In this document: positions 9,357 through 17,462 of the stretch, piece by piece
How positions within the stretch are numbered: position 1 is the first letter of the stretch
How the letters are laid out: every line of letters begins with the position of its first letter
NCBI GenBank assembly: GCA_028825475.1
Contig: JAPKAB010000011.1
Coordinates: 1-64,000, forward strand
Origin: Ascidiaceihabitans sp.
GTDB taxonomy: Bacteria; Pseudomonadota; Alphaproteobacteria; Rhodobacterales; Rhodobacteraceae
Reading direction: 5' to 3'
DNA length: 64,000 bases
Notes under the pieces: model-generated
Database searches by the model: none
What the model was told of the DNA's origin: nothing
The model's input: only the letters and a program-made list of their open reading frames with translations
Made by a program: the position numbers and the translations under genes

Positions 9357-10285
9357 TAGGCGGCTTTCTCTTTTGACGTTGGTGCCTCGTTATGGCTCCA
9401 GAAATATACTGTCGCGGGCTCTGGCTCCCAAACGCGGGCTGTTTCTATGCCCGGCAGGTTCACCAGCGCACGATACTCGGACCCGAAGGCGACGTATTGA
9501 TCGGTTTCGGCCATCACGGCTGGCTTACAGGCAATTGGGTCACGGACGACGCCGAAACCGTCCTTGGTGCCAACAACAAATGTGAAGAACCCGTCTAAGT
9601 CCTCAAGGGCACTTTCCATGGCTTGGCCAAGGGTGGCACCCTCTTGCATGCGCCATGTGAGATAAGCTGCACCAACTTCAGTGTCGTTCTCGGTTTCAAT
9701 GTGAACACCAAGGCGGCGCAAACGGCGGCGCAATGAATTGTGGTTGGATAGCGAACCGTTGTGCACAAGGCACTGATCTGGACCAGTGTTGAAGGGGTGT
9801 GCGCCCATTGTTGTCACGGCTGATTCCGTTGCCATTCGCGTATGTCCGATTCCATGGGTCCCGGACATTGTTCGCACGTCAAAACGAGAGGCTACATCTT
9901 TTGGCAGGCCAATCTCTTTGTAAATCTCAAGCGTGTCACCACGACTCATGACACGCACATTGGGGCGCAAGTTACTAAGGGCAGCGCGTGCGATATCCAG
10001 CTGATCCGCTTGCATTTCCAGCACTGCGTGAGTGTCCTTGGTCGACATCTCAACCTTACCCTTTACGAGTTTGCGTAGGTCATTATCGAGCTTTGAAAAG
10101 TCTGCATCGGGCGTGTCTGACTGGACTGTCAGTTTAGCGTTACCAATTGTTTCAGCGCCATAAATCGCGATCCCAGCACTGTCGGGGCCACGATCAGTCA
10201 TTGTAACCAACATATCGGTTAGCATGTCGCCAAGCATTGGCTCAAGCGTTGGGTCTTTGAGAAATAGTCCGACGATCCCGCACAT
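9356..10285 (-). CDS. mgsA: N-methylglutamate synthase subunit A (class II glutamine amidotransferase)
   Basis: The amidotransferase part of MgsABC, expected to release methylamine from gamma-glutamylmethylamide. The 309 residues form an Ntn-type GATase II domain. The start at 10285 gives MCGIVGLF with the nucleophilic cysteine at position 2, and GGGAGG lies eight bases upstream; a longer in-frame start at 10324 would bury the cysteine and is rejected. Other family marks are MTDRGPDSAGIAIY, the GIGHTRMATESAVTTMGAHPF stretch and VHNGSLSNHNSLR. It is the first gene of the minus-strand run mgsA-mgsB-mgsC-gmaS-tmm, and the 225 bp to the divergent amt gene should hold its promoter. Confidence 0.9.
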   Translation of the reverse strand: MCGIVGLFLKDPTLEPMLGDMLTDMLVTMTDRGPDSAGIAIYGAETIGNAKLTVQSDTPDADFSKLDNDLRKLVKGKVEMSTKDTHAVLEMQADQLDIARAALSNLRPNVRVMSRGDTLEIYKEIGLPKDVASRFDVRTMSGTHGIGHTRMATESAVTTMGAHPFNTGPDQCLVHNGSLSNHNSLRRRLRRLGVHIETENDTEVGAAYLTWRMQEGATLGQAMESALEDLDGFFTFVVGTKDGFGVVRDPIACKPAVMAETDQYVAFGSEYRALVNLPGIETARVWEPEPATVYFWSHNEAPTSKEKAA

Positions 10286-10510
10286 GGCGTTGGCCTCCCG
10301 AAAATTGATGTCATTGCGACTCAAACGCTAGCATCAAAGTTTTATCTTCTCAACCGTCAGGAAACTATTTTTCACTATGGTTAAGAAATTACTAGCCAGA
10401 GTGGGGCGTATCGTGGTTCTTTTTTGGCAGCACCGCGGGACTGCATACGACGGTGCACGAAAGAGAACTGAATTTGCCAACAGAATTCCAAACCTAACAG
10501 GGGATAAATT

Positions 10511-11899
10511 GTGGAAGAACAACTAGCAGAATTGACGGCTCAAGTAGCCGCATTGAAAGGTGGAGGGGCAACGACGAACACTATGTTCGCCGAGATGTTC
10601 TATTACCTCACCATTCCATTGATGATCATCATTCACGCGGGCTTTTTGGCCTACGAAATGGGATCGTCACGTATGAAAAACGTCTTGTCATCGGGTGTTA
10701 AGAACATTTTGGCGTTCGCCTTTATGATACCGACGTTTTATTTCTTTGGTTGGTGGGTCTATTGGGGCTTCCCAACAGGGCTAACACTGTCCGCAGGTGA
10801 AGCAGGTATCTCGGGTGCCGCTTATGCTAGCTCGATCGCGTTTGGTTGGGGCGAAAGCGCTCAATATATGGGGCCAAACATTGCAGACAACGCATCTGGT
10901 GTGTTCTTTGGGGCTTTCGCGTTGTTTGCCGCCACAACAGCTTCCATCATGTCTGGTGCAGTAATTGAGCGCATTCAGACTGTTGGGTTTGTGATCCTTG
11001 CCATTGTCCTTGGCAGCTTTGCTTGGGTGGTTGCGGCCGCTTGGGGTTGGCACGCTGACGGTTGGTTGGTTACGAAATTCGGTGTTCACGACTTTGGCGC
11101 GGCGGGCCTTGTGCACGCGGTTGCTGGTTTCTTTGCACTTGGTGTTTTGATCAATCTTGGACCACGCATTGGCAAGTTTAACGCTGATGGTAGCGCAAAC
11201 CACATCGCTGGTCACAATATGCCACTGACTGTTGTTGGCTTGATGCTGATTATCGTTGGGTTCTGGGGCTTTTTGATGGCCTGCGTTATTGTACCGGGCG
11301 AAGCATGGAGCTGGTTTGGCGATAAGTTCGCAACCATCTACGGCACGCCAATCACGCTATCTGCGCTGTCCTTTAATATCCTGATGGCTGTTGCTGGTGG
11401 AATCATTGGTGCATGGATCTGGACCAAAGATCCCTTCTGGATGATGTCTGGTGCGCTTGCTGGGATTATTTCGACCGCTTCTGGTTTGGATATCTACTTC
11501 CCTGCTCTTGCCTTTATAATTGCGTTCTCTGCCGGTATCATTGTGGCACCCGCAGCCGCATGGCTGGAACGGCGCGGTATTGATGACGCGGTTGGCGCGG
11601 TGACAGTCCACGGTACAATCGGCCTCTATGGTGTGGTTATGTTGGGTGTTTTCGCATCTGGCTATCCCGCGCTACAAGGTGAAGGCGTCGCAACTATCAG
11701 CCTGTTTGGCCAGATCGTTGGTGCAGTCGTGTTCTTCTTGTGCGGTTTCGTACCGGGTTACGTAGTGTCCTACATCCTAAAAGGGATGGGCATGTTGCGT
11801 GTTCCAGAAGGTGCAGAAATTGCGGGTATGGATACCGTCAAGGTACCTGCACAGGGTTATCCTGAAGGTATCCCAACGTCACCAGCACCTGCTGAATAA
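10511..11899 (+). CDS. amt: Ammonium transporter (Amt family)
   Basis: An inner-membrane ammonium channel of about eleven helices; 462 residues is normal for Amt/MEP/Rh proteins. It starts with GTG at 10511, preceded by AGGGGATAAATT. Recognisable are the FAGGxVVH-type stretch, here FGAAGLVHAVAGFFAL, with the first pore histidine, and VGAVTVHGTIGLYG with the second. An N-terminal extension with ELTAQVAALKGG could form a short coiled coil before the first helix. Its place between mgs and dmm suggests a role in recapturing ammonium released from methylated amines, or in taking up methylammonium itself; the latter is inference from the family's known methylammonium transport. Confidence 0.9.
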   Translation: MEEQLAELTAQVAALKGGGATTNTMFAEMFYYLTIPLMIIIHAGFLAYEMGSSRMKNVLSSGVKNILAFAFMIPTFYFFGWWVYWGFPTGLTLSAGEAGISGAAYASSIAFGWGESAQYMGPNIADNASGVFFGAFALFAATTASIMSGAVIERIQTVGFVILAIVLGSFAWVVAAAWGWHADGWLVTKFGVHDFGAAGLVHAVAGFFALGVLINLGPRIGKFNADGSANHIAGHNMPLTVVGLMLIIVGFWGFLMACVIVPGEAWSWFGDKFATIYGTPITLSALSFNILMAVAGGIIGAWIWTKDPFWMMSGALAGIISTASGLDIYFPALAFIIAFSAGIIVAPAAAWLERRGIDDAVGAVTVHGTIGLYGVVMLGVFASGYPALQGEGVATISLFGQIVGAVVFFLCGFVPGYVVSYILKGMGMLRVPEGAEIAGMDTVKVPAQGYPEGIPTSPAPAE

Positions 11900-11919
11900 C
11901 TTTAGAAAAGGAGAGAACC

Positions 11920-12087
11920 ATGGGTTTTCCATATGATGAAGCAAACTGGGCCGTTGTCGATGGTGCCATGTATATGGGCCACGGTAGCATTATGCCTGGC
12001 GTCTATACTCTGATCGCGGCAGTTATCTGCGTGGCTGTATTGTTCATCGGACATAAGTCCGAGGCTGAAAAATCAGCAAAGCACTAA
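11920..12087 (+). CDS. Small single-helix membrane protein behind amt
   Basis: Function not recognised. A 55-residue gene with a very good ribosome site (AAAAGGAGAG) 20 bases after the amt stop. It begins MGFPYDEANWAVVDGAMYMG, then has one hydrophobic helix (about IMPGVYTLIAAVICVAVLFIG, residues 24-44) and a basic/acidic tail ending SAKH. The layout and position suggest a single-pass inner-membrane partner of the Amt channel or of another methylated-amine protein. A terminator directly follows, so it is co-transcribed with amt. Confidence 0.75.
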   Translation: MGFPYDEANWAVVDGAMYMGHGSIMPGVYTLIAAVICVAVLFIGHKSEAEKSAKH

Positions 12088-12110
12088 AGCTAAAAATCCG
12101 ATATCTACGC

Positions 12111-12139
12111 AAGGGCTGCCCACAACGGGTGGCCCTTTT
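12111..12139 (+). terminator. Intrinsic terminator of amt operon
   Basis: AAGGGCTGCCC (12111-12121) pairs with GGGTGGCCCTT (12127-12137) around a five-base loop, ending in TTTT. It closes the amt plus small membrane protein transcript and separates it from dmmD. Confidence 0.75.
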
Positions 12140-12148
12140 GCATTTGAG

Positions 12149-12175
12149 TTAATAAATAAAATTGCCTGACAGGAA
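12149..12175. promoter_or_regulatory. Candidate regulatory box upstream of dmmD, shared with tdm
   Basis: TTAATAAATAAA (12149-12160) is followed by ATTGCCTGACAGGAA (12161-12175), about 100 bp before the dmmD start. It matches the box before tdm (1372-1400), with the second element inverted there. Joint control of tdm and dmmDABC is inferred. Confidence 0.4.
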
Positions 12176-12277
12176 ATAAATTTGCATCTCATTCTTGCTT
12201 TTTGACTCTGCCTGAGGCTGAATGATGTTAACGAAGACTCAGGACAAAACTGGGTCGTATCAAAATAGGGAAATCAA

Positions 12278-13423
12278 ATGGCCATCATCTGGAGACATTC
12301 CGCGCTCGCACACCGTCACGCAGAAATCGGTGGGGAGCTTGAAGATTGGAACGGCATGGGAACCGCATGGTTCTATGACCACACACCTGAACGCGCTAAA
12401 GCCGATTATGAAGCGATCCGTACCAAAGCGGGTTTGATGGATGTTTCTGGGCTTAAAAAGTGCCACGTTACTGGCGCAGATGCGGCCTACGTCATCGACC
12501 GTTGCACCACACGCAATGTCGAAAAAATTGCGCCAGGACGCGCAGTTTATGCAGCGATGTTGAATTCGCAAGGCAAGTTCATTGATGATTGCGTTATCTA
12601 TCACCTCGCGGTGAATTCTTGGATGGTTGTTATCGGGACAGGCACGGGGATGGAATCCCTAACATCTGTTGCCGCGGGCAAAAATTGCACCGTCCTATTT
12701 GATGATGACCTGCACGATATGTCGCTGCAGGGTCCAGTTTCTGTTGATCTTTTGGCTACTGAAGTGGCTGGCATTCGCGATTTAGCCTATTTTGGTATTA
12801 TGCAGACGCGCCTTTATGGCCGTGATGTCATGATCTCGCGTACAGGTTATACGGGCGAGCGGGGGTATGAGATTTTCTGCCGCGCCAAGGATGCAGTGCA
12901 TCTTTGGGACAGCATTTTGGAAGCGGGCAAAGACATGGGCGTCCGTCCAGTCCAGTTCTCGACACTCGATTTGCTCCGCACGGAAAGCTATTTACTGTTC
13001 TATCCGGGCGATAACTCTGAGACCTACCCGTTTGAGGATGAGCCATGCGGCGATACATTGTGGGAGCTGGGCCTTGAGTTCACAGTTTCGCCGGGCAAAA
13101 TCGGCTTTATCGGCGCTGAAAACCACTATTCTGCCAAAGGCAAAGAGCGTTTCAAAATTTATGGCGTTAAGCTGGAAGGCACCGTTGCTGCGGACGAGGG
13201 TGCTGAGCTGCTTCAAGACGGCAAGAAAGTCGGTGATGTCACATTCGGGATGTATTCGGACGTGAATGGCCACAACGTTGGTATCGCGCGTATGCCTGTT
13301 GCCGCCGCCACACCGGGCACTGCTTTGACAGTGCGCAATGCGGATGGAACCGAGATCAAGGCGACTGCATCCGATATGCCGTTCTACGATTTGGATAAAT
13401 CGATCCGTACCGCAAAAGGTTAA
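12278..13423 (+). CDS. dmmD: DmmD, GcvT-like tetrahydrofolate aminomethyltransferase of the dimethylamine module
   Basis: A 381-residue protein of the glycine cleavage T / DmdA superfamily, with SRTGYTGERGYEI at 187-199 and the N-terminal GLMDVSGLKKCHVTGADAA stretch of the folate-binding fold. In roseobacters the dimethylamine monooxygenase genes occur as dmmDABC, and the order here is the same. Its likely role is to take up the formaldehyde released by demethylation onto tetrahydrofolate. Taken alone the sequence could be any GcvT-like protein; the assignment rests on context. A strong hairpin separates it from dmmA, so its transcript level may exceed that of the three enzyme subunits. Confidence 0.85.
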   Translation: MAIIWRHSALAHRHAEIGGELEDWNGMGTAWFYDHTPERAKADYEAIRTKAGLMDVSGLKKCHVTGADAAYVIDRCTTRNVEKIAPGRAVYAAMLNSQGKFIDDCVIYHLAVNSWMVVIGTGTGMESLTSVAAGKNCTVLFDDDLHDMSLQGPVSVDLLATEVAGIRDLAYFGIMQTRLYGRDVMISRTGYTGERGYEIFCRAKDAVHLWDSILEAGKDMGVRPVQFSTLDLLRTESYLLFYPGDNSETYPFEDEPCGDTLWELGLEFTVSPGKIGFIGAENHYSAKGKERFKIYGVKLEGTVAADEGAELLQDGKKVGDVTFGMYSDVNGHNVGIARMPVAAATPGTALTVRNADGTEIKATASDMPFYDLDKSIRTAKG

Positions 13424-13429
13424 CTTTAC

Positions 13430-13461
13430 AAGGGGCGCACTAAAATAAGTGCGCCCCTTTT
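13430..13461 (+). terminator. Perfect 12-bp terminator-like hairpin inside the dmm operon
   Basis: AAGGGGCGCACT (13430-13441) and AGTGCGCCCCTT (13448-13459) pair perfectly over an AAAATA loop and end in TTTT. It lies between the dmmD stop and the dmmA ribosome site, so it should terminate part of the transcripts or stabilise the dmmD message. Confidence 0.8.
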
Positions 13462-13480
13462 GTCATTCCCTGAGGGTTTT

Positions 13481-14077
13481 ATGCCAAAATTTGAATTTCC
13501 AACGTCGATCCTAAGTCGCCCAGTCTATGGTGTTCTTGAGGCCCGTGCAGGTCATCAACATCTGATGATCGCAGATGCGGAAGGTGCCGAGGCAATCCTA
13601 GATATTGCCACTCCCGACCTTATGGCCAAGACCCATATTATTTACATCCCTAAAGGCACTGATTTTGCCGATGAATTACGCGCTTTGAACCCTGCTCAAT
13701 TTTACCAGGGACCATCTTATGCCGCTTCCGTCAGCCGGATCCAAAGGGTCTTGCAAGATGCAGCAATGGGTTTGCAACTGTATCTCGCGGGGACTGAGGG
13801 GCTGATGGGCCAAGTGCAAAGTGAGGCGATGAAGGCCGGAATTCCGCATACCGCGATCCAAACTGAGCATCGCGGATCAATCGCGCGTCGTATGCAATGT
13901 GTGCATTGCAAAGGTATCACTGAAGATGTTGCGACAGATCCATTTCAATGCAGCCACTGCAATTTAAACCTGTTCGTGCGTGATCACTATTCGCGCCGTC
14001 TCGCAGCTTATCAGGCGGTCTGCATTGACGCTGAAGATCCTGGCAATGTGCCAGTTAAAAAGGGATTGTACGAATGA
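13481..14077 (+). CDS. dmmA: Dimethylamine monooxygenase subunit DmmA
   Basis: The small subunit of dimethylamine monooxygenase, which converts dimethylamine to methylamine and formaldehyde. The 198-residue protein ends with a zinc-ribbon-like cysteine pattern: MQCVHC and FQCSHC around residues 144-168, seen in the DmmA family. The ATG at 13481 has GAGGG just upstream; a TTG at 13460 is in frame but falls in the terminator's T-run and is rejected. It overlaps dmmB by ATGA, so A and B are coupled. Recognition is by family memory and the D-A-B-C order. Confidence 0.85.
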   Translation: MPKFEFPTSILSRPVYGVLEARAGHQHLMIADAEGAEAILDIATPDLMAKTHIIYIPKGTDFADELRALNPAQFYQGPSYAASVSRIQRVLQDAAMGLQLYLAGTEGLMGQVQSEAMKAGIPHTAIQTEHRGSIARRMQCVHCKGITEDVATDPFQCSHCNLNLFVRDHYSRRLAAYQAVCIDAEDPGNVPVKKGLYE

Positions 14078-15036
14078 GCGGAGCAGAAAAAATCGCAGTC
14101 CGCGTGACCGAAGTGACGCCTTTGAACGATCTGGTCACTCGGTTCCGTTTTGAACGCCTTGATGGGGCCCTTTTGCCAACTTTTTCTGGCGGTGCCCACA
14201 CGGTCGTTGAGATGAAGGACGGTGATGTAACACGCTTGAATCCTTATTCCTTGATGTCTGACCCGTTCGATCAAACTGCCTATACGATTTCAGTGCGGCG
14301 CGATGATGAGGGACGGGGTGGTTCATTGTTCTTGCACAATTCAGTCAGTGTTGGTGATGAGATGATTATTTCCAATCCTGTAAATCTGTTCTCATTGGAT
14401 CTACGGGCGAAGAAACACCTGATGATTGCAGGGGGAATTGGGATCACACCGTCCCTTGCGCAGATAAAACAGCTGGATCGTGCTCACGGAAATTGGGAAT
14501 TACACTATGCTTGTCGCTCCGTTGCGTTGGGTTCTTATGTTGACTATCTGACCAGCACCCATCCCAACGACGTGAACGTCTATTACGATGATCAGAATCA
14601 GGCGATTGATCTTGAAAACCTGTTCAGCGGCCAACCTCTGGGTACACATGTTTATGTTTGTGGTCCCAAGGGTATGATCAATTGGGTGCGTGGAAAAGCG
14701 GCCGAACTGGGCTGGCCTCGTGAAGCGATCCATTACGAGGAATTCTTGGCACCACAACCGGGCAAACCGTTTGAGGTAAAACTGGCTGTGTCCAACAAAG
14801 TGATCCAAGTGGGCGAACAAGAAAGCTTGTTAGAAGCGATGGAACGTAGCGGTGTTGATGCGCCTTACCTATGCCGTGGCGGTGCCTGTGGCATGTGTGA
14901 AACGCGAGTGATCGATTACACCGGTAACTTCATCCACCGTGATCACTGGCTTGACGATGAAGAACACTCATCAGGCGAAAAAATTATGCCATGCGTGTCG
15001 CGCTTTGAAGGCAAAACTTTAGTATTGGACCGTTGA
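14074..15036 (+). CDS. dmmB: Dimethylamine monooxygenase reductase subunit DmmB (PDR/VanB type)
   Basis: The electron-transfer subunit: takes electrons from NAD(P)H through FMN and a plant-type [2Fe-2S] cluster to the oxygenase part. The 320-residue layout is that of phthalate dioxygenase reductase: flavin domain with LNPYSLMSDP (about 53-62), NAD domain with MIAGGIGITPSLAQI (about 118-132) and VCGPKGMI, then a C-terminal ferredoxin domain with CRGGACGMC (268-276) and a fourth cysteine in MPCVSR. The 3-base gap before dmmC and ATGA overlap with dmmA make it part of one translational unit. Confidence 0.9.
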   Translation: MSGAEKIAVRVTEVTPLNDLVTRFRFERLDGALLPTFSGGAHTVVEMKDGDVTRLNPYSLMSDPFDQTAYTISVRRDDEGRGGSLFLHNSVSVGDEMIISNPVNLFSLDLRAKKHLMIAGGIGITPSLAQIKQLDRAHGNWELHYACRSVALGSYVDYLTSTHPNDVNVYYDDQNQAIDLENLFSGQPLGTHVYVCGPKGMINWVRGKAAELGWPREAIHYEEFLAPQPGKPFEVKLAVSNKVIQVGEQESLLEAMERSGVDAPYLCRGGACGMCETRVIDYTGNFIHRDHWLDDEEHSSGEKIMPCVSRFEGKTLVLDR

Positions 15037-15037
15037 T

Positions 15038-16108
15038 ATGACACTTCAATTTAACGACGAAACCTTCCGCGAGGATTATTCGTTCCACAATTCTGAACGC
15101 GCCATAAAGCGGTTTCCGTTTCCGTTCGACAAAGACAGCTACATGTATGCTGTCAACATGGAGCAGCACCGCGGCGGCCCATCAGATAGTATCTATGAGA
15201 AACGGTTTGATGTGGATGAGCACTACGTTTCAGAAATGCGGGATCGCGCAATGGTTTTGGCGGACGACCCGCTGCGTTGCCAGTCGTTGCCGCATATGAC
15301 GCTTGCGGGTTGGGATCTGTTGGAACTGATCATGGTGTCCAAATCCGAGGACTATCCTGACCTGTTTGAATTGCACCGTGATGGCGACAAATGGCATTGG
15401 GTCAATAAACCACTCGGTATCGACGATCACTTTACGTTTATGGACGAAACCACGTTACCATATGGACCAATGGAATACATCACGCGTCAAACCCAAGGGG
15501 ATTTTTGCGTTTTAGATCAACGTGATGATAATCTATGGATGGACGCGGGTACGATAACGACGCAAGCGGATTGGTCTCTGGATTTTGACATTGGCATGAA
15601 CTTTTTCGAATGGCATGCACCTGTGCCCTTGGCCCATGAAAAAGGTATCTTTGTACGGGCGCTTAAATTCTTGCTCAACATTCAACAAAGCGCACCTGCA
15701 CGGCGCCTGAACTGGACTATGACGGTCAATCCATTGCTCGATACCAGCCCAGAGAACTACCACAAATGGGGCATTCAGAAGACATCCCTGACACCTGAAA
15801 ACATCGGCGCAAAACAGCATCTGCGGGTTGAATTACAAACCTTTTTCCGTCTGCCACGATCAAACGCATTGGTGTTCCCAATCCGTTGTTATCTTTGCGC
15901 ATTCCAAGATTTGATGACTGTTCCCAAGTGGGGCCGTCGTTTGCACCGCGTGATCCGCGATTTGCCTGAGGAATTGGCAACATACAAAGGTTTTATCGAC
16001 AATCGCCCAATGATGCTGGATTATCTGTCAAAGTTTGATGACGGGTTGCCTACGTCAAACGGAATCTGGCCCGAGATCGACAGTGAACCGCCGTTGAAGT
16101 CTGACTAA
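15038..16108 (+). CDS. dmmC: Dimethylamine monooxygenase heme subunit DmmC (DUF3445)
   Basis: A 356-residue protein of the DUF3445 / heme-dependent oxidative N-demethylase alpha-subunit family. In dimethylamine monooxygenase this is the putative catalytic subunit. Family-type stretches include LPHMTLAGWDLLELIM, the FMDETTLPYGPMEYITRQTQGDFCVLDQ region and EWHAPVPLAHEKG. It follows dmmB by one base. Its last bases overlap the convergent XRE-cupin regulator gene by four bases, so the two transcripts collide tail to tail. Confidence 0.88.
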   Translation: MTLQFNDETFREDYSFHNSERAIKRFPFPFDKDSYMYAVNMEQHRGGPSDSIYEKRFDVDEHYVSEMRDRAMVLADDPLRCQSLPHMTLAGWDLLELIMVSKSEDYPDLFELHRDGDKWHWVNKPLGIDDHFTFMDETTLPYGPMEYITRQTQGDFCVLDQRDDNLWMDAGTITTQADWSLDFDIGMNFFEWHAPVPLAHEKGIFVRALKFLLNIQQSAPARRLNWTMTVNPLLDTSPENYHKWGIQKTSLTPENIGAKQHLRVELQTFFRLPRSNALVFPIRCYLCAFQDLMTVPKWGRRLHRVIRDLPEELATYKGFIDNRPMMLDYLSKFDDGLPTSNGIWPEIDSEPPLKSD

Positions 16109-16755
16109 GATTTAGCTGTCTGCGGATAACTGATAATTGAAAGATAGCGGGCAGGGAGCTTCACCAACTTTTCTGGCCCGTGTGGCGCATCGGCGTCAAA
16201 GAACAGCGTGTCACCAGGGGCGAGCGAATACACCTCATCACCATGGCGGTAATCAACTTCGCCTTCCAGCATGTAAATCGTTTCAATCCCACCGTGCTGG
16301 AACGTTGGAAATATATCTGACTTGTCGGACAATGTAATTAAATAGGGTTCAACAATCACACCTGATGCATTTGCCCCGATGTGGCCCAACAGGTTGTATT
16401 GATGGTTTGCGCGCGTGCCTTCGCGGTCCGTCTCAAGTCCTTCGCCTGATTTTGTGTGGACAGCCTGACGGCTTTCTTCAAAACGGCGGAAGAAGCTGGT
16501 CAAAGGCACGCTCAGGGCGTTGGCTAAGGTTTGCAACGTTGTAAGTGATGGGGAGGTGTTGCCGTTCTCGATTTTAGATAACATCCCGATGGAAATGCCA
16601 GTTTGGGCAGACAGATCAGCAACTGTTGTTTCCTGTTGGCGACGAAACGCTCGGACCTCGCGGCCAATGGCAACTTCGAGTACCTTTTCGCGCTCATTCT
16701 CGCGCGTGCGGTGTGGATCTTGCGTCAGCATACTGGCCATATCGAGTGAACTCAT
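16105..16755 (-). CDS. XRE-family transcriptional regulator with cupin sensor domain
   Basis: A 216-residue regulator: an N-terminal XRE helix-turn-helix (VADLSAQTGISIGMLSKIEN, about 45-64) and a C-terminal cupin domain (IETIYMLEGEVDYRHGDEVY, then PGDTLFFDADAPHGPEKL). Proteins of this build (PuuR/SutR-like) often regulate amine or amino-acid use. The start at 16755 is preferred over 16803 because GGAG lies ten bases upstream and the longer form adds a poorly ordered leader. It is between dmm and mgd and convergent with dmmC, so control of methylamine genes is likely. The 16756-16901 gap has a repeated GGTCTA (16825 and 16836) that could be an autoregulatory site. Confidence 0.85.
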   Translation of the reverse strand: MSSLDMASMLTQDPHRTRENEREKVLEVAIGREVRAFRRQQETTVADLSAQTGISIGMLSKIENGNTSPSLTTLQTLANALSVPLTSFFRRFEESRQAVHTKSGEGLETDREGTRANHQYNLLGHIGANASGVIVEPYLITLSDKSDIFPTFQHGGIETIYMLEGEVDYRHGDEVYSLAPGDTLFFDADAPHGPEKLVKLPARYLSIISYPQTAKS

Positions 16756-16901
16756 AATATAATTTCTCCGATGCTGCGTAAGGATCATCTGGTCTGTGGG
16801 CAATTCCCTAATTGGACAAAATAAGGTCTACTATAGGTCTAAATTGTCGCGGGAATGGAAAAAATGACAAAAATGGATTTTGAGGCCAAAATTATTCCTT
16901 A

Positions 16902-17462
16902 TTAGGCGATTGTTTGCAAAGCAGTCAAAATCGCATGGTGCAATGATCCTGCCGATGCACGCGGGCCGTAAACACTGAATTTATTAGTGTTGCGGCATAA
17001 GATGAAACAACCGAGATGATGAATGCTGCTGCGGGTGCAAGCTCCTACCAACATGGAACGCGTGTTCGCATTGCAGAGCAATTCCATCGCGTCCAATACA
17101 TCGTCGCCAAATATATCAAATCGTGTCCACGCATCTGTTTGTTCAACTACAGTAGCGTTCGTTTTTAGGATAACTTTAGCGCGTGCTGCCAAATCTTCGT
17201 GGCTGTCAAACGATGCCTCAAGCATCCATTGTTCTGGCCCAGACCAAAATGCACTAACAGTGCCCCCGTCAAAGCGATTAACATCTGGAGCATCTGCTTT
17301 GATGAGCTTTTTAATGGCGGTTCGTGTTTGGCTTTCTTTTCCCGTACGGGCAGAAACGGCGGCTAGCGCAACTTCGGGCACTTCACGGCAAGTCAGATTA
17401 CCGATGGTATCAATGCGGGCTTCGTCGCTGCCAAGCGCGGTAATGGGGGTTAGGTCATGCAC
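16902..17462 (-). CDS. mgdD: N-methylglutamate dehydrogenase gamma-type subunit (SoxG-like)
   Basis: A 186-residue protein like the gamma subunit of heterotetrameric sarcosine oxidase. The family stretches are WSGPEQWMLEA, ATVVEQTDAWTRFDIFGDD and the GACTRSSIHHLG segment. Together with mgdA-C it should oxidise N-methylglutamate to glutamate, giving up the methyl group to tetrahydrofolate as a one-carbon unit. The GTG start at 17462 is chosen because AGGAGG sits eight bases upstream; the start overlaps the mgdC stop by eight bases. A plain sarcosine oxidase cannot be excluded from this subunit alone, but the mgs/gmaS context argues for N-methylglutamate. Confidence 0.82.
   Translation of the reverse strand: MHDLTPITALGSDEARIDTIGNLTCREVPEVALAAVSARTGKESQTRTAIKKLIKADAPDVNRFDGGTVSAFWSGPEQWMLEASFDSHEDLAARAKVILKTNATVVEQTDAWTRFDIFGDDVLDAMELLCNANTRSMLVGACTRSSIHHLGCFILCRNTNKFSVYGPRASAGSLHHAILTALQTIA

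Noticed and set aside
10286-10510. Sigma-54 type promoter before amt or mgsA
   Set aside because: TGGCAG is present near 10425, but the spacing to the next TGC does not fit the -24/-12 consensus.
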